Assembly: GCA_947172415.1 (NCBI GenBank)
Contig: OX359194.1
Span: 3,844,001 to 3,908,000, forward strand
Source of the DNA: Chondrosia reniformis
Taxonomy: Eukaryota; Porifera; Demospongiae; Chondrillida; Chondrillidae
Direction: 5' to 3'
DNA length: 64,000 bases
Shown here: positions 22,201-33,596 of the stretch, piece after piece
Layout: each line of letters begins with the position of its first letter
Position numbering within the stretch: the first letter of the stretch is position 1
Notes under the pieces: generated by a model
What the model was told of the DNA's origin: nothing
What the model saw: only the letters and a program-made list of their open reading frames with translations
Databases searched by the model: none
Position numbers and translations under genes: made by a program

Positions 22201-25200
22201 CTAGACTACTAAAATGCAGTTTTTATTAAACAGTGCCTTTCTAATGTAACCTTTATACATCTGCTTACATGTGAATATCACATACCTCTCAGGATCTCCC
22301 TAGTGGATCATGTTTTGGCGTGGTTATCCTGACAGGTGTCCCATTACTACTGCACTAGTTGATCAGCCAGAATGGCACCTCCTACGAATTATTACGATCT
22401 CACTTGTGTTCATTAACAACCTGTCTGTTCTAATGTCTTGTCAGTAAATGGGCTATGTTAATGGTCATAAGTGAATATTCTTAATATGCTAAACAGGAAC
22501 AAGATTTGGAGTCTACTATGACAGAGTGTGCTAAAATCTCCCTTTGTATGTACATATGGTGTGTTTGGAAATGACGCTTCCATTTGCAGCAAAATTTATC
22601 TGAAGTTTAGTCGACTGCAGAAGTTTGATCTAAGTTAAAGCAGTCATATTTCACACTCTGCTATATTAGTTTTAATATTGCCGATATCGAGGTGACTATT
22701 TGGATAAAGCTGCAATCAAATGAAAAGAGAGAATGGACCAACGGTATTATGCAATCAATGACATCACCATTCCATTCCGCCTTGCTATACGACTTATGTC
22801 CAAGTGTTGCTAGTGTTAGGGTAAGGATTAGTGGTAGGATTAAGGTTAGAATATTTAGCCTGATGGGTGAGCCGTAATCCTAATCATAACCCGAATTTCT
22901 TCTATCTCTGCCAAATTTATCTTTGATATGGTTCATCTTTTACTCTTTTAAGCATCTTGAGACACAGTTGCTTCTCTTAGGATTTGGATATTGCGACTCT
23001 GGGGGAGTTCTTCAATGACTGATGGTGGCTGCTGGAGGTTGCCTCTTGAGAAGTTTCCTGCCATTTCTGCTTCCTGTCATGTGACACTCACCAGCAAGAG
23101 AAAACAGGAAGTATGAATATTAAATTACCTCTAGGGTTGATGTTATATAATGTCTTGATCAAGATTAATCTTTACCTGACATTTCTGGATTCTGATCGCT
23201 TCTTTGACTCTTCTGGGGGTCTTCCTGTCTTTAATCTTGGCCTTGTCCCAAGCAATGCCGTTTCCAGTCTTAAGGTAGTGAAGAGCTGTACTGTTGTTCT
23301 CATCCCCCCATTCTGACAGCTCACTTTTGTTCAGCCCATCTTTCTTTCAATTTATTGTTCGTACTTTCTGTTTTTTTTCTCTTCCTGGTGAGGGTCACAT
23401 AACAGGAAACAGAAGTGACAAAATATATATATACAAGAAGCACTCTCCTACAGGCAGTAGCCACCATAGTCGCTGAAGAAGACCCTATGGTCAAAATGTC
23501 TGAATCTTAAATGAGCCAATTTCATATATATATGCTCAAAAGACTAAAAGATGTGTAAATATAAATATTGGTCATCATCCATTCATACCCGTAGACTTGT
23601 ACCTTATTTCACACTATGACTTGTGTATACTGTCGACTCACTCCTCCTGACTAGTGGTCCTCCCATCTAAAATGCATACACAGTTTGGTGTGTATACACA
23701 AACTGTTACAACTAAAGATAATAATGCCCATTGGGTGTATATACTTGAATGAACATTGCGTAGGACATTCAGTAATGCATATACTGTACTTAAATACATG
23801 TTTAGATATTTGTGTATGTATGTATGTATGTATGGAAGGATGTGTAGTCATTGTTCAATAAAAAGAGGAACTTCTTTAGTATTTGTAATTCATACCTTAC
23901 TAACAACCTCCTGTTTGATCCCTACATTACCTCCATATGCACATGCCTATGTGGTAAGACATATTTCTAGTTGCAACATTGATCTGCTTGTTTCTATAAG
24001 TTGAGTTATCAGCAGCAAAATTATAATTGTTTTAAGCAGTCCTGTGGTATATTGTAAACAAAATTTTATTGCTAAATATTCATTCATGTATGTACATATG
24101 TATCTATGTTATACCCATTTAATCAAATTTTAAGGCTGGGAGTGAACCTTATGTACACACGTATGTACATAGGTATGTATTAATGCATACCTACCTAATC
24201 TTAGTCTCTTTATCTAGATTACCCTCTTTCTAAAGTTTTAGGGTAATTAGACTAGTCCATTATTATGCATGTCAATGTATTTCACAAAGTAGTTATTTTA
24301 TGTACAAATGTTATAGCATACCTTTGTATGCAGAAATTCTGTACATACAGAGGTACAGTTACTGTAAGTACTAAGCAAACATTATCACAGTGGTTCCTTT
24401 TTGTGTAGAACTGAGTTGTGTGAAAAGGAATTGACTGACACAATGAAGAGGATGAACCAGAGAAGCATGTCCTTAACCAACCTCTCATCTGATGAGCCAC
24501 AAGAAGAACCACCCAAAGTTTCTTCAGGAACACCAAGTATGTTTAAAAAGTTTTCACTACGAAGATCAAAGAGGAGTTCTTCTAAAAGTGACAAAGAACC
24601 AAAAAGGTCAAGCTCAGTGTTTGCAGCTTCATCAACAACAGATTTCCATAGCAGTTTTGGAGATGTTTCTCATTTCGGTATGACACCTAGAAAAGCAATC
24701 ATGGAGTCAATGACACCTAGCAAGCCTCAGTCATTGAATGAATCTCTTCCTGCAGATATTGATATAATGTTTCGCAAGAAAAGGACAGTTGACTTACCGA
24801 CTTCAGATAAATCTTCACAACTTGGATTGCCATCACAACCAAAGCCATCACCTGACTTGGTTTTGGAGACTAATCCAAAACCAGCTAGTCCAACTATGTC
24901 TATCAGTGATTCAGGTCAAAGTTCAGGTTCATCTGCAGCTCCAAGCTCATCAAACCAACAGGGTGGAGTATCTGCAGCTTTGGCTTTTTCAACAAAGACC
25001 ACCCATTGGTACAACCCCCTTCCAAACAAGTTTGCTCCTGTATCCTCTTCTTTACTGAGTCTTACTAGCAATTCTGGAGAAGGAAAGCCTAAGAGAAGAC
25101 TTGATTCAAACAGATCCAGAGTTAGTATCCCAGAAGGAGGGTTATCTTCTTCATTGTCTGTCTTTGATCTTGAGGATGAGTCGCCTCTGATGGTGGAGAG

Positions 25201-26086
25201 ATATGCACGTAAAGGTCCAGAGTCTTTTGGTGAGACACCTGAAGTACCTGTCTTGGATCCTGATGAATATTGTAATGAAATTGCCAAAAGTGGCATACGA
25301 TCAACCCATGGACAGACGAGTTATAGTAAGTATATGAAGTCGGCAAATCAATATAGGCATATGGATGCTGGCATACTGAGAAGACCCGCAACCAGCACCG
25401 GAATCAATACCAGTCCAAGTGTGAGTCGTGCAGGTCACCCTGACAACCCTAGCCTTCCACCAAATGGGGGTGGAACCCTGCCTCGAAGTCATTCCACTTA
25501 TGCAACAATGCCATCATATAATTCCAGTAGCACTCAGCAGGTTGGTCAAAACACTAATAGAACCACCACTACTCTACGCTATCATCCTTCCAGTGTGTCG
25601 CGTAGCACCAGTTTTCCTGTAGTGGACCACTCCTACTCTTCTGCCAGCCTAAGTCAGCCTCCAAATATGGCAGCAAATACCCTAGGGGTCACTGCAAACC
25701 ACTCCAATAGTGACACTACTTATCGTAGTACTTGGTCGAGTAACTCCTACTTTAAGCCAATAGGACCCGGAAACTCTTCACATGCCGTCACACCTGACTC
25801 TCTAAATGATCACCATGGTAACCCACAATCAAATTATTCTCATTCTTCCTCAAGTTTTGTGAAATTTGGATCTACCCCAACTACGTCATCCTATTCTGAC
25901 CAGATAAATGGAAGCAATTTGTCAGGTACTGCTACTATGGTTGCCCATTATGCAGAAAGAATGTCGCAAGCTTTACAGATGTTTGACGACTTGGTGATCA
26001 CTGATCCACCTTCCCAACACCACCAACAAAAGAAACCTCTTGATTGCAGCTTCAAGGGACACGTTTTAAAAAATTCAGAAGTTTAG
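16280..26086 (+). CDS. WH1-CRIB protein, WASP-like N-terminus with Ser-rich tail
   Basis: Five exons in consistent phase: 16280-16437, 17548-17710, 19491-19686, 19925-20075 and 24409-26086, giving 781 residues. All introns are GT-AG. Residues about 70-172 match a WASP-type WH1 (EVH1) fold, with ATWDCTID, ISFHTFRGHHGSMFGIQF and NENEARRMFGLLKNL near the WASP equivalents FHTFAGD and ANEEEAKKF. Residues 207-220 read ISKPCNFVHLAGIT, a CRIB motif for binding Cdc42/Rac. The 559-residue last exon is Ser/Thr-rich, has a basic patch (FKKFSLRRSKRSSSK) and a short helix near the end (AHYAERMSQALQMFDDLV). No proline-rich block, WH2 or acidic VCA segment is present. It therefore probably links Cdc42 to WH1 ligands rather than activating Arp2/3 directly. 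It is not a canonical WASP orthologue. Confidence 0.85.
16438..19490 (+). other. Introns 1 and 2 of the WH1-CRIB gene
   Basis: Intron 1 is 16438-17547 and intron 2 is 17711-19490. Both are AT-rich and without recognisable genes or elements. Short open frames here have no family features. Confidence 0.6.
20622..20762. repeat. 42-bp minisatellite, about 3.5 copies
   Basis: Tandem copies of a unit containing ACGTACGTTTGTAAC and TTCAGACGTATGTC. It directly precedes the pogo-like scrap and may be its subterminal region. Confidence 0.8.
20765..21025 (+). pseudogene. Pogo-like transposase scrap (N-terminal domain)
   Basis: The reading ITPYASLYGNAAAMFRFSKE followed by ESSVQLWKMKYQMGIQ aligns with the N-terminal DNA-binding region of the pogo-like transposase at 38447 (IGRYATQYGVAAAARLFLKK, TTVRSIKAAYVEEVQ). 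A stop follows and no catalytic domain remains. It is a short relic in intron 4. Confidence 0.5.
22925..23510 (-). mobile_element. Penelope-like element scrap with inverted terminal copies
   Basis: On the minus strand, 23290-23130 reads LHYLKTGNGIAWDKAKIKDR then KTPRRVKEAIRIQKC. This resembles the segment that follows the GIY-YIG nuclease in Penelope-like retroelements. Flanking it, 23375-23500 (plus) and 22940-23100 (minus) are similar to each other in opposite orientation (CTGGTGAGGGTCACAT; GCAGTAGCCACCAT), like the inverted pseudo-LTRs of this class. The plus copy holds CTGAAGA...GGTCAAAATGTC, a weak echo of a hammerhead core. No reverse transcriptase remains. Confidence 0.55.
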
Positions 26087-26576
26087 TACTTATTTTGAAT
26101 CACCCTCTCTGCAAGGTTGCATATATAACAATGCTACACTATTCTTGTATAAAAGCATGCATGTTGATTTGATAAATTATTGTATTCACAATGGAAATTA
26201 TTAAACTGATAGTGTACAAACAGTACATATGACCCATGCATCTCTACTTCCCCCATCATTGAGGTTATATGTATATCACATCTATATGTAGAAAATACGA
26301 TAATATACTCTCCACTACATAACCAGGAAGGGAAATTCTTGCTAACTGCAATATAGACTAAATGTGTCCCTTAAAACTTACTTGAGACAGGGCAATGTCT
26401 GGATATTTCATGTATTATATTCAAGAGAATGCAGAAATAACATTGGATGTGTATATATAGTCATAATGCTTTATAATGAAACTTTTCATTGAATGTTCAA
26501 CAACAGTTCTAGGAAAATCGCTTCATGCACAGTTATAAGAAATATCACCTTTCATTTCCAGTCTATATAATTAAAG
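26087..26576 (+). other. 3' UTR and flank of the WH1-CRIB gene
   Basis: AT-rich and non-coding. The first clear AATAAA-type signal on the plus strand lies at about 26579-26586, at the lip of the long hairpin, so the message may end inside or just before that hairpin. This is inference. Confidence 0.4.
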
Positions 26577-26950
26577 TTAAATAAAAACATTCAAAAATGA
26601 AGTTAAAAGTAGGGATGGCACTATAACAGTGATTGGCATATCTAGAAAAGGTAATAAAACAAGACAGTGATCATAATATGGTAAGGCTAACATTGCAGAA
26701 GTGGCATACTGAAACTTAACTATACACATCACTTCTATGTTTGGGTGCATCATGGATACACTAGAAGTAGGGATTGATGCGCCCAAACATAGAAGTGATG
26801 TGTATAGTTAAGTTTCAGTATGCCACTTCTGCAATGTTAGCCTTACCATATTATGATCACTGTCTTGTTTCATTCCCTTTTCTAGATATGCCAATCACTG
26901 TTATAGTGCCATCCCTACTTTTAACTTCATTTTTGAATGTTTTTATTTAA
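26577..26950. repeat. Very long hairpin, about 175-bp arms, 23-nt loop
   Basis: The left arm 26577-26752 and the right arm 26776-26950 are reverse complements with only a few mismatches, for example around 26655-26665. The arm includes GTAGGGATGGCACTATAAC and AAGTGGCATACTGAAAC. It starts 490 bp after the WH1-CRIB stop codon. There is no coding potential and no similarity to other repeats in the window. Confidence 0.93.
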
Positions 26951-28676
26951 CTTGTATTGCCTCTTTTTTCTTATTAACATAAATTTTTTTTGGCAATCGA
27001 AAATCCCATCGTTGCTGATTTATGACGTGTTAATTGATAATATATTGAATAGGGAGGCCATGTTTTTTTCAGCCATCCATACTTACTCTCTGATAATGGA
27101 CTACCTCCAGACTCAAGCTCAGTGCTTGTATATGTGACTATATATATATCTGGAAAGTATGACCTGGTGGCCTTTGTGATGACTTATATATTGCAACGAA
27201 GCAGTTGAACTATGTACCTGGATGGACAGCTTGGTAGCCTAGCTAATTACATAAGGAGTATGTTTGTAGTATATAACTGGAATGAAAGGACATGCACCAA
27301 CAGTACTAATATCTCAAATTACTTCTGCTGGCCTTTAAAAATTTCAATTTAAGAAAAGAGTATAAGCTGTTATTTGTGAGACAAATTAAACTTTAAATGT
27401 CTCCTTGCCAAGCTTGCATGGAATCCTTAAATCCAAATTAGCATACTTGTTCATTGTGTATATCACACATGCATGGCATCTATAACTGTGGTGATGATGT
27501 ATATATGTACATTTATGTTTAATATTGTTCTATAATATCATCATCTGTGTACATGTATTGATCTGACATTGCATTAATTGAATACAATGTTCATTTAAAT
27601 AATCAAGATGACCTTTCCTTTATATCCATATATATGGCTTCAAGGATATAATCAATTACAGTCGATTAATCTCAATTCAACTCCATCATCACATGCACAT
27701 GGCAAATCCATAGGACTTTTATGGCAATATGCAACTTACAACAAAGTTGATTATAGAGATATTGTTCCAAAAAATACAAAACGAGATATTGTAGATTACT
27801 TCAATAGTGTATGACTACATCACTTTTAGAAAAGTCATTGAAATGACCATTTTCATGCATTTGTCATGTACCAGTAAGGTACATGTTAAACCTAATGGCA
27901 TACTGTCACTTCCCAAACCACTCTTGAATAACAAATATTCAAATGGTATCACTACTCTACCTTCTACTGCATATAGAGTAGGCTTTAGGGCCTTGTTTGA
28001 TTCAAAATGCGGATTTTAAGAACTAACATGACAGTCCTAAGTGTACAGCTTGTAATGATCCTAAACAAACAAACATAATATAAACACAAAATTCTTTTGA
28101 GAACTACTACAACAGACTAATGATTGACCAGTGACAACTAAAATATATATATGGCAATTATTAGCTATATACTATAGGAACATAGATCTTGTATATATAC
28201 TTATACCTGACATGTCAGTAGCCATACATGACTGTCCATGCAAAACAAATTAACATTTTTACTATATGACCAATATTGAAAGAGCTTCTATAGTAATATG
28301 TAAAAAGAGCTTTATAAAATTTTACTTCCGTTTAGAGCTACTTATATACCATATTAACAACCATATTACCTAATGATAGAAATGTTCTTAGGAATGATTG
28401 ATAACTTTAATCAATTAAAATGATTGAATATGAATTTGGAACCCTTATACAGATATGTAACAATGTGATCTGTTATTAATTCAGCTAATCTACTTAGGAA
28501 AGAATTAGAAGAACAAGATATAAGCTCAGAAAGTCGAGCAGATGAAGATGAAGAGTTGTATATATATATATATAGCAGCTGATTTATAATATTAGATACT
28601 AAGCATACATGTATTATGAAACAGTGACTCATGGGCCCCAGCTTTTCTTTCTAAAAAGTACATACATGTGTCACTC
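26951..28676. other. AT-rich intergenic stretch with one possible orphan exon
   Basis: No gene is assigned. At 28483-28557 an open segment after a TTCAG acceptor reads NLLRKELEEQDISSESRADE, acidic and helix-like, and could be a small exon; no partner exon was found. A 38-bp sequence at 28313-28350 (TTTTACTTCCGTTTAGAGC) recurs at 29287-29325. Confidence 0.35.
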
Positions 28677-29283
28677 TAATAATAATAATAAACGCCCCGA
28701 CGGTGTCACCATGACCCCATGGTCAGAAGGCAAGTTCCTTGTCTGGGACGCCACTTGTGTCGACACCTTTTGCGAGTCCCACAAGCACAAGTGTGCCTCA
28801 GAGTGTGGAGCAGCTGCAGCACATGCTGAAGGAGAAAAGGCCGGCAAGTACTCCAGCCTTGACCGTGCCTACTCCTTCCAGCCCATTGCGATTGAGACCT
28901 CAGGCTCAGTTGGCCCCAGCACCATGTCTTTCCTGAGGGCTCCTGGCCATCGTTTAAAGACGACCACAGGAGAGCCTCAGTCTACTGCATTTCTATTGCA
29001 AAGGCTCTCTGTAGCCATCCAGACTGGGAATGCCATCTCAGTGTTGGGCTCCCTCGGGCCCACCTCTTGACTTGGACTTATTTTTTTTATAAGTAAACGT
29101 GTTATAAGATCACTTTTCATGTATAATTATTTAATGTTTGTGTATCCTGTATTATTCCATCTAGTATTTTATTGTATATGGACACTTAGGCCTTTTCTTT
29201 TCTTAATCCTGTTACCTCATTCATGCCCTAATTACCACCATAATAATAATAATAATAATAATAAATAATAATAATAATGATGA
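28677..29283 (+). mobile_element. 5'-truncated LINE 3' end between (TAA)n tracts
   Basis: An open frame to 29070 reads RPDGVTMTPWSEGKFLVWDA, then PIAIETSGSVGPSTMSF, RLKTTTGEPQSTAFLLQRLS and GNAISVLGSLG. This is the C-terminal nuclease-like (PD-(D/E)XK-type) tail common to LINE-encoded reverse transcriptases of marine invertebrates. It begins abruptly after an AATAATAATAATAA tract (28677-28692) and its 3' UTR ends in a longer TAA array (29240-29283). Base composition is GC-richer than the flanks. The reverse transcriptase is missing, so this is a dead 5'-truncated copy. Confidence 0.75.
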
Positions 29284-29289
29284 TATATA

Positions 29290-29900
29290 AAATTTTGCTT
29301 CCGTTTAGAGCCACTTATATGCTTATATAAAGAATATTGTAACTTGCACTGTATAAATACGTTTATGACATCATCGATTGTGTAATAATCTCAAGCAAAG
29401 GTACGACACGAACAAAATGGCATATTTCCAGTCGTTATTAAGATAGGATTTATCGCACGAAGAGGACCGAAATAGCAGCAGCAACAGTGGAAAAGGTTAG
29501 AATAAATGCTATTAAAAGAAAACCGCACTTTTGACTCTCCGGCCAAGACATTTTTAAAACGAAAACATTTCTACACAGTACGTTTTTGTATGTTTCTAGC
29601 CGCTTACCGCTTTAAGAATTATCTAGACGGAAACTGACTGTTTGTGCAATCTTTGACACATACTCATTAGACGTATAGACGTTGCGTACACCAAAGCATT
29701 TTTCTATAACCACAATGTTAACTGATATTGACTATCGCAATTTTTACTCTTTCATTCGATTTTAAAGCACCGCCTGAACTTTCTATATTAAAACTGCTAC
29801 ATAAGAACCCTCCATATAGTGGAAATCTCCGGCTCGAGTGTTAATGAAAGAAGAAGTGTAAATTCTATCTCTATTAACAGTGCAACCCACATAATTCGAA
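29290..29900. other. Intergenic stretch, no gene seen
   Basis: It starts with a copy of the repeat-A tip (GTAACTTGCACTGTATA near 29340). The rest shows no open frame of note and no recognised repeat. Confidence 0.5.
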
Positions 29901-29903
29901 TTC

Positions 29904-30056
<153 letters not shown>

Positions 30057-30121
30057 TACTCCTTATCCATTGCGGATGTTGGGCGGGATCTAGAAACAGG
30101 ATACTATCACATGGTGGCAGA

Positions 30122-31202
30122 TTAGGAGTGGTGGATAGCGGCTCGCCATGTGGCACGGTCCTTCACCACCTCCTGCCAGTTGGTCAGCTTGGATAGGTCT
30201 CTGCTGATGAGGTCGATCCATCTCAGGGGGGTTCCCCCTTGTGGTCTCTTCTTCCCTTTTGGTCTGCACTTCAAGAGTTGCTTCTGGGGGCGTTCATCTT
30301 GCATTCTCTTCACATGACCAAACCACTGCAGGCGTTTCTTCCTCAGCTGTTTATCAATTGGCAGTTCTCCAGTCACCTTCAAGATGTCAGCATTCCTTTG
30401 CATGTCCCACAGTGTGATTCCCAGGATGTCACGGAGGCATCTCATGTGGAAGGTCCTCAGCTTCCTGATGTCTTGCTGTGTGACAGGCCATGTCTCCGCA
30501 CCGTACAGAAGGATTGGCATCACTAATGTGAGGAGAGCACGAAGCTTGGTGGTCTTGCTGAGATTACAGCTTCGAAAAACCTTCCATCTCCACATCTGGT
30601 ACACTGTACCAGCCTTCCTCAGTCTCACCATCACCTCTCTTTCTACTTTGGCAGTTTGACACACTTCGCTCCCAAGGTAGGGGAAGGATTCCACTTCCTC
30701 TAGCTGCTGGCCTTTGAGCTTCAGTGGTGGTTGATTGGCTGTCTCACCCACTGTGAGGATCTTTGTCTTCTCGCCATTGATGTGCATTCCCCATCGCTCA
30801 CATGCCTTGTCCAGGGTGGTAATCATATGCTGTAGCTCATTCCTAGTTTCAGCAATCAAGGTCACGTCGTCAGCATACAGTGCATCTTGGACGCAGCTTG
30901 AGGCTGATGCCTTGTCCCGATATGAGAGGAACAAACCTCCACCTGTTGCATACTCAATGTGGAATCCACCTCCCAGTGTTTTTGTCATCTCCTTCAGGAT
31001 CCTGTCCATGAAACAGTTAAACAGTAGGGGTGACAGGACACACCCTTGCCTTACTCCCGATCTTACTTCAAAGGCTTCTGATGTGCCGTCCCCTGTTCTG
31101 ACTTGACACCATGTACCAGTGTAGAGAGGCTGAATGATGTCTACTAGTTGATGGGGCACCCCGTACGATTTCAGAACAGCCACCAATGCACTGCGATCCA
31201 CC
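30122..31202 (-). mobile_element. 5'-truncated LINE, C-terminal half of reverse transcriptase
   Basis: Open frame on the minus strand, about 360 residues. It begins mid-domain at DRSALVAVLKSYGVPHQLVD, then shows the reverse transcriptase motifs SGVRQGCVLSPLLFNCFMDR, ALYADDVTLIAE (catalytic Asp pair), FPYLGSEV and LLYGAETW. The ending LRKKRLQWFGHVKRMQDERP is typical of RTE- or I-like LINEs; the clade call is tentative. There are no internal stops. The start coincides with a (GT)n tract (31203-31256) and the 3' end lies about 65 bp from the (CA)n/(CTC)n array, so both ends touch CA/GT repeats. It lacks the N-terminal endonuclease and cannot be autonomous. Confidence 0.85.
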
Positions 31203-31217
31203 ACACACACACGTACG

Positions 31218-31255
<38 letters not shown>

Positions 31256-31256
31256 T
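31203..31256. repeat. (CA)n microsatellite at the LINE 5' junction
   Basis: Imperfect CA/CG repeat of about 54 bp directly at the truncation point of the LINE piece. Confidence 0.95.
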
Positions 31257-32317
31257 ATACATAAACACCGAAAAATAGTTTTACTAAGGAAATTCAAACC
31301 TTGCAATCTACAACTGCTGAAGACATTGAAGACTGGTCCTAGCTTGATGTTTCCACATTAGATGCAAACTGGGATAGCAATTCTGTATCTGAACACACCA
31401 CAAGTTTAAACTTTAACAGCAAATCTGAAGCAGGACAAAAAATATAATCAGCAGTCCTTAGAAAATACAAAGAAAAAGGCAGAAAATTAATTCTGACTCA
31501 GATGACACTCCAGACTCTAGGGCTCAAACGGTGAGACAAAAATTGCTAAACTGGCCACCTAGAACTCAGGATGATAGTGCCCTTGAGGATAATACATCCA
31601 GTGACTCACTGGAGGAAGATTGTTATGCTCATCCTAGAGATCAAAGATATTGATTTTAATTAAAAAAAAACTAGAAAAACGAAACTAACTGGTTACTCAC
31701 ATTTTTCAATAGTAATTTTGGTATCCCAGGCATTCTTACAAAAGGCATATAGGAGATGATTTTCATAAAGAGATTGGAATTTTATCAATTTTCAGACATC
31801 CTATTCAGCCACAGGAAACAAAGAGCTTAAGAATATAAAATCTTGTAATGCAGCAATTTCCACTGATTCCAATGATACCAAATGTGATGTATTTTAGAGT
31901 AAGGTATTCTTTTTCTAACCATCTGCATCTAATGGCTTAGTATGCAACCAACACAGAATAAACTGTTATGAATACATGACACAGCCACTAACACCGAACA
32001 TGTACAATTCCATTTCAATCAATAAAATTATAATGTAGCTACAGTAAGTATAATAATTCAAATCAGTTGAACAAGTTGCATAAAACTAAGTTACTACAAT
32101 ACTAACGCTGCTTCTCATGATCCTGAGCTACAGGTTGCTCACAACTTTTAGCCAGATTTGGCCTCTCTTCATGTTCCTTTCCATGGGTGCCATTATAATA
32201 ATTATTAATGGCACCGCTTATGTTGTAAACGATTTTCTGCATATACATATACAGAAGTCATTAAATTATTTTTATTATTTATCATTATGCATAAAGTCGA
32301 ATTTGATAAGATAAGGA
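31257..32317. other. Intergenic stretch, no gene seen
   Basis: AT-rich. A stretch at 31300-31650 reads like decayed coding sequence (acidic, with several stops) but I cannot name it. Confidence 0.4.
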
Positions 32318-32712
32318 TAATCAAGTATTTTGAGTTTAAAAACGTTTGGGGCACCAGGTGCCCCCAAGTAAACTCAAACTATACTTGGCTGGTACTAATT
32401 AGATATCCGGTTAACTGATTTCCGGTTGACTCTTGTACTCTTGTATGCTGTCAATTTTTCAAGGCCTTATATCATAGAAAATGTTTTTGTGCAAGCGTTA
32501 CGTTACATAGTATTAATAAATGTGGTTTGTAAATCCTTTTTGTTGGTTCAACGTTTGACGCAAAGGAAGAGAAAGAGAATTTTAAGCTGGAAAACAGAAA
32601 CCAGTAAAATGTGTGCCATTTTTTGACGGATAAGGTTACAAACAGGAAGCCATACGTTAAAATAATTTCTGAAAAGAATATAGGGGCGCCTTTGGTGCCC
32701 CAAAAAATTGTT
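32318..32712 (+). repeat. Dispersed hairpin-headed repeat B, copy 1
   Basis: It begins with a foldback (AAGTATTTTGAGTTT ... AAACTCAAACTATACTT) whose core is GGGGCACCAGGTGCCCC, continues with CTTGGCTGG, TCAATTTTTCAAGGCC and GGAAGAGAAAG, and ends in a second GC-rich foldback (AGGGGCGCCTTTGGTGCCCC). Related copies are at 33357-33560 (partial), 33597-33985 (interrupted by repeat A) and 43895-44208. It has no coding capacity; probably a MITE-like element. Confidence 0.8.
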
Positions 32713-32876
32713 TTATACATGCGCAACGGAGCACAAGTATATAACGAATTAACATGACGGTTTATAATGAGTTTTGTGCTATATGTAGTAAGTCAAATAA
32801 ACGTTAATCATTTACAATTTTCATGTACACTTAAGTATACTAAGTAAGACTCTAATGAATTATATAAATCGCTTTA

Positions 32877-33312
32877 CAGTGCAACTTCACTTATCCAAAC
32901 CCCTGTGGTTAGTTGAATTGAAACAAATGTTTGGATAATTGAAACGTTCGGATAACTGAAGACTTGTTCTACCATTGATTATAATAACATAAATATGTTT
33001 ATGCATTACATGTAAGGCACAAATAAGGATTAATATTGTGCTCTTTATCCGCAATTACCGTCAACGAATACTTTTCCAACATCTTAATACAGTGGGCCCT
33101 GGTTTAACCGACCTTGAGTTAACTGAAAACCTTATTTAACCGAACGAAATCGACTGAAACCGATCTAAATCGTATTCCCCGTAATACTTTAGGCCCTCGT
33201 ATATCCGAACTTGGTTTATCTGTATCCGTATACGCTGAAATGGCAGATGCTAGGCTCATTTGGATAAATGAGGGTTCAGATAAACGAGGTTCGGATAAGC
33301 GAGGTTGCACTG
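32877..33312. mobile_element. pogo/Tigger-like MITE, 436 bp
   Basis: Terminal inverted repeats CAGTGCAACTTCACTTATCC / GATAAGCGAGGTTGCACTG, flanked by TA on both sides. It contains a second tip-like sequence at 33090 (CAGTGGGCCCTGGTTTAACC), suggesting a nested or rearranged copy. No open frame. Confidence 0.85.
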
Positions 33313-33356
33313 TATAACATTAATTTCATAGTTTTAGTTATATAATATACATACAA

Positions 33357-33560
33357 CTAGTTTGAGTTTAAAAACTCAATCATGGAGTGCCTGGCACCCC
33401 CAAACTCCAACTACTTGGTTAAATATCTGATCAATTCAACCAATTCTCATACATGGTCGTCTCTTGCATGTATACGTCGTCAATTATGCATGCATATCTC
33501 CTAGAAAACGTTTTTATTTAAGCTTAATTTGTGTTACAGAATTTGTGTTACAGAATTTGT
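33357..33560 (+). repeat. Repeat B, partial copy
   Basis: It shares the head foldback (GAGTTTAAAAACTCAA, GCCTGGCACCCCCAAACTCC) and the CTAGAAAACGTTTTT block with the full copies. It ends in a short triplication of AATTTGTGTTACAG (33525-33565). Confidence 0.7.
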
Positions 33561-33596
33561 GTTACAGAATTCGTCTGTTCAATTAAAACAAATATT

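Larger units (their letters stand above)
20076..24408 (+). other. Intron 4 of the WH1-CRIB gene, 4.3 kb, repeat-bearing
   Basis: Exon 4 ends with two bases of a codon and exon 5 resumes in phase, so no extra exon is needed between them. The intron contains a GC-richer stretch at 20380-20560, a minisatellite, a pogo-like scrap, a Penelope-like scrap and otherwise plain AT-rich sequence with TATGTA-type short repeats. Confidence 0.6.

Noticed and set aside
24486-24520. CTGATGA followed by GAA-rich sequence, hammerhead candidate
   Set aside because: It lies in the last WH1-CRIB exon and has no helix II or cleavage triplet in the right place.
24282-25492. Minus-strand open frames opposite the last WH1-CRIB exon
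   Set aside because: They mirror the real exon and have no family features.
26577-26950. Calling the long hairpin a miRNA precursor
   Set aside because: The arms are far longer and more perfect than typical precursors; without small-RNA data only the hairpin itself can be reported.
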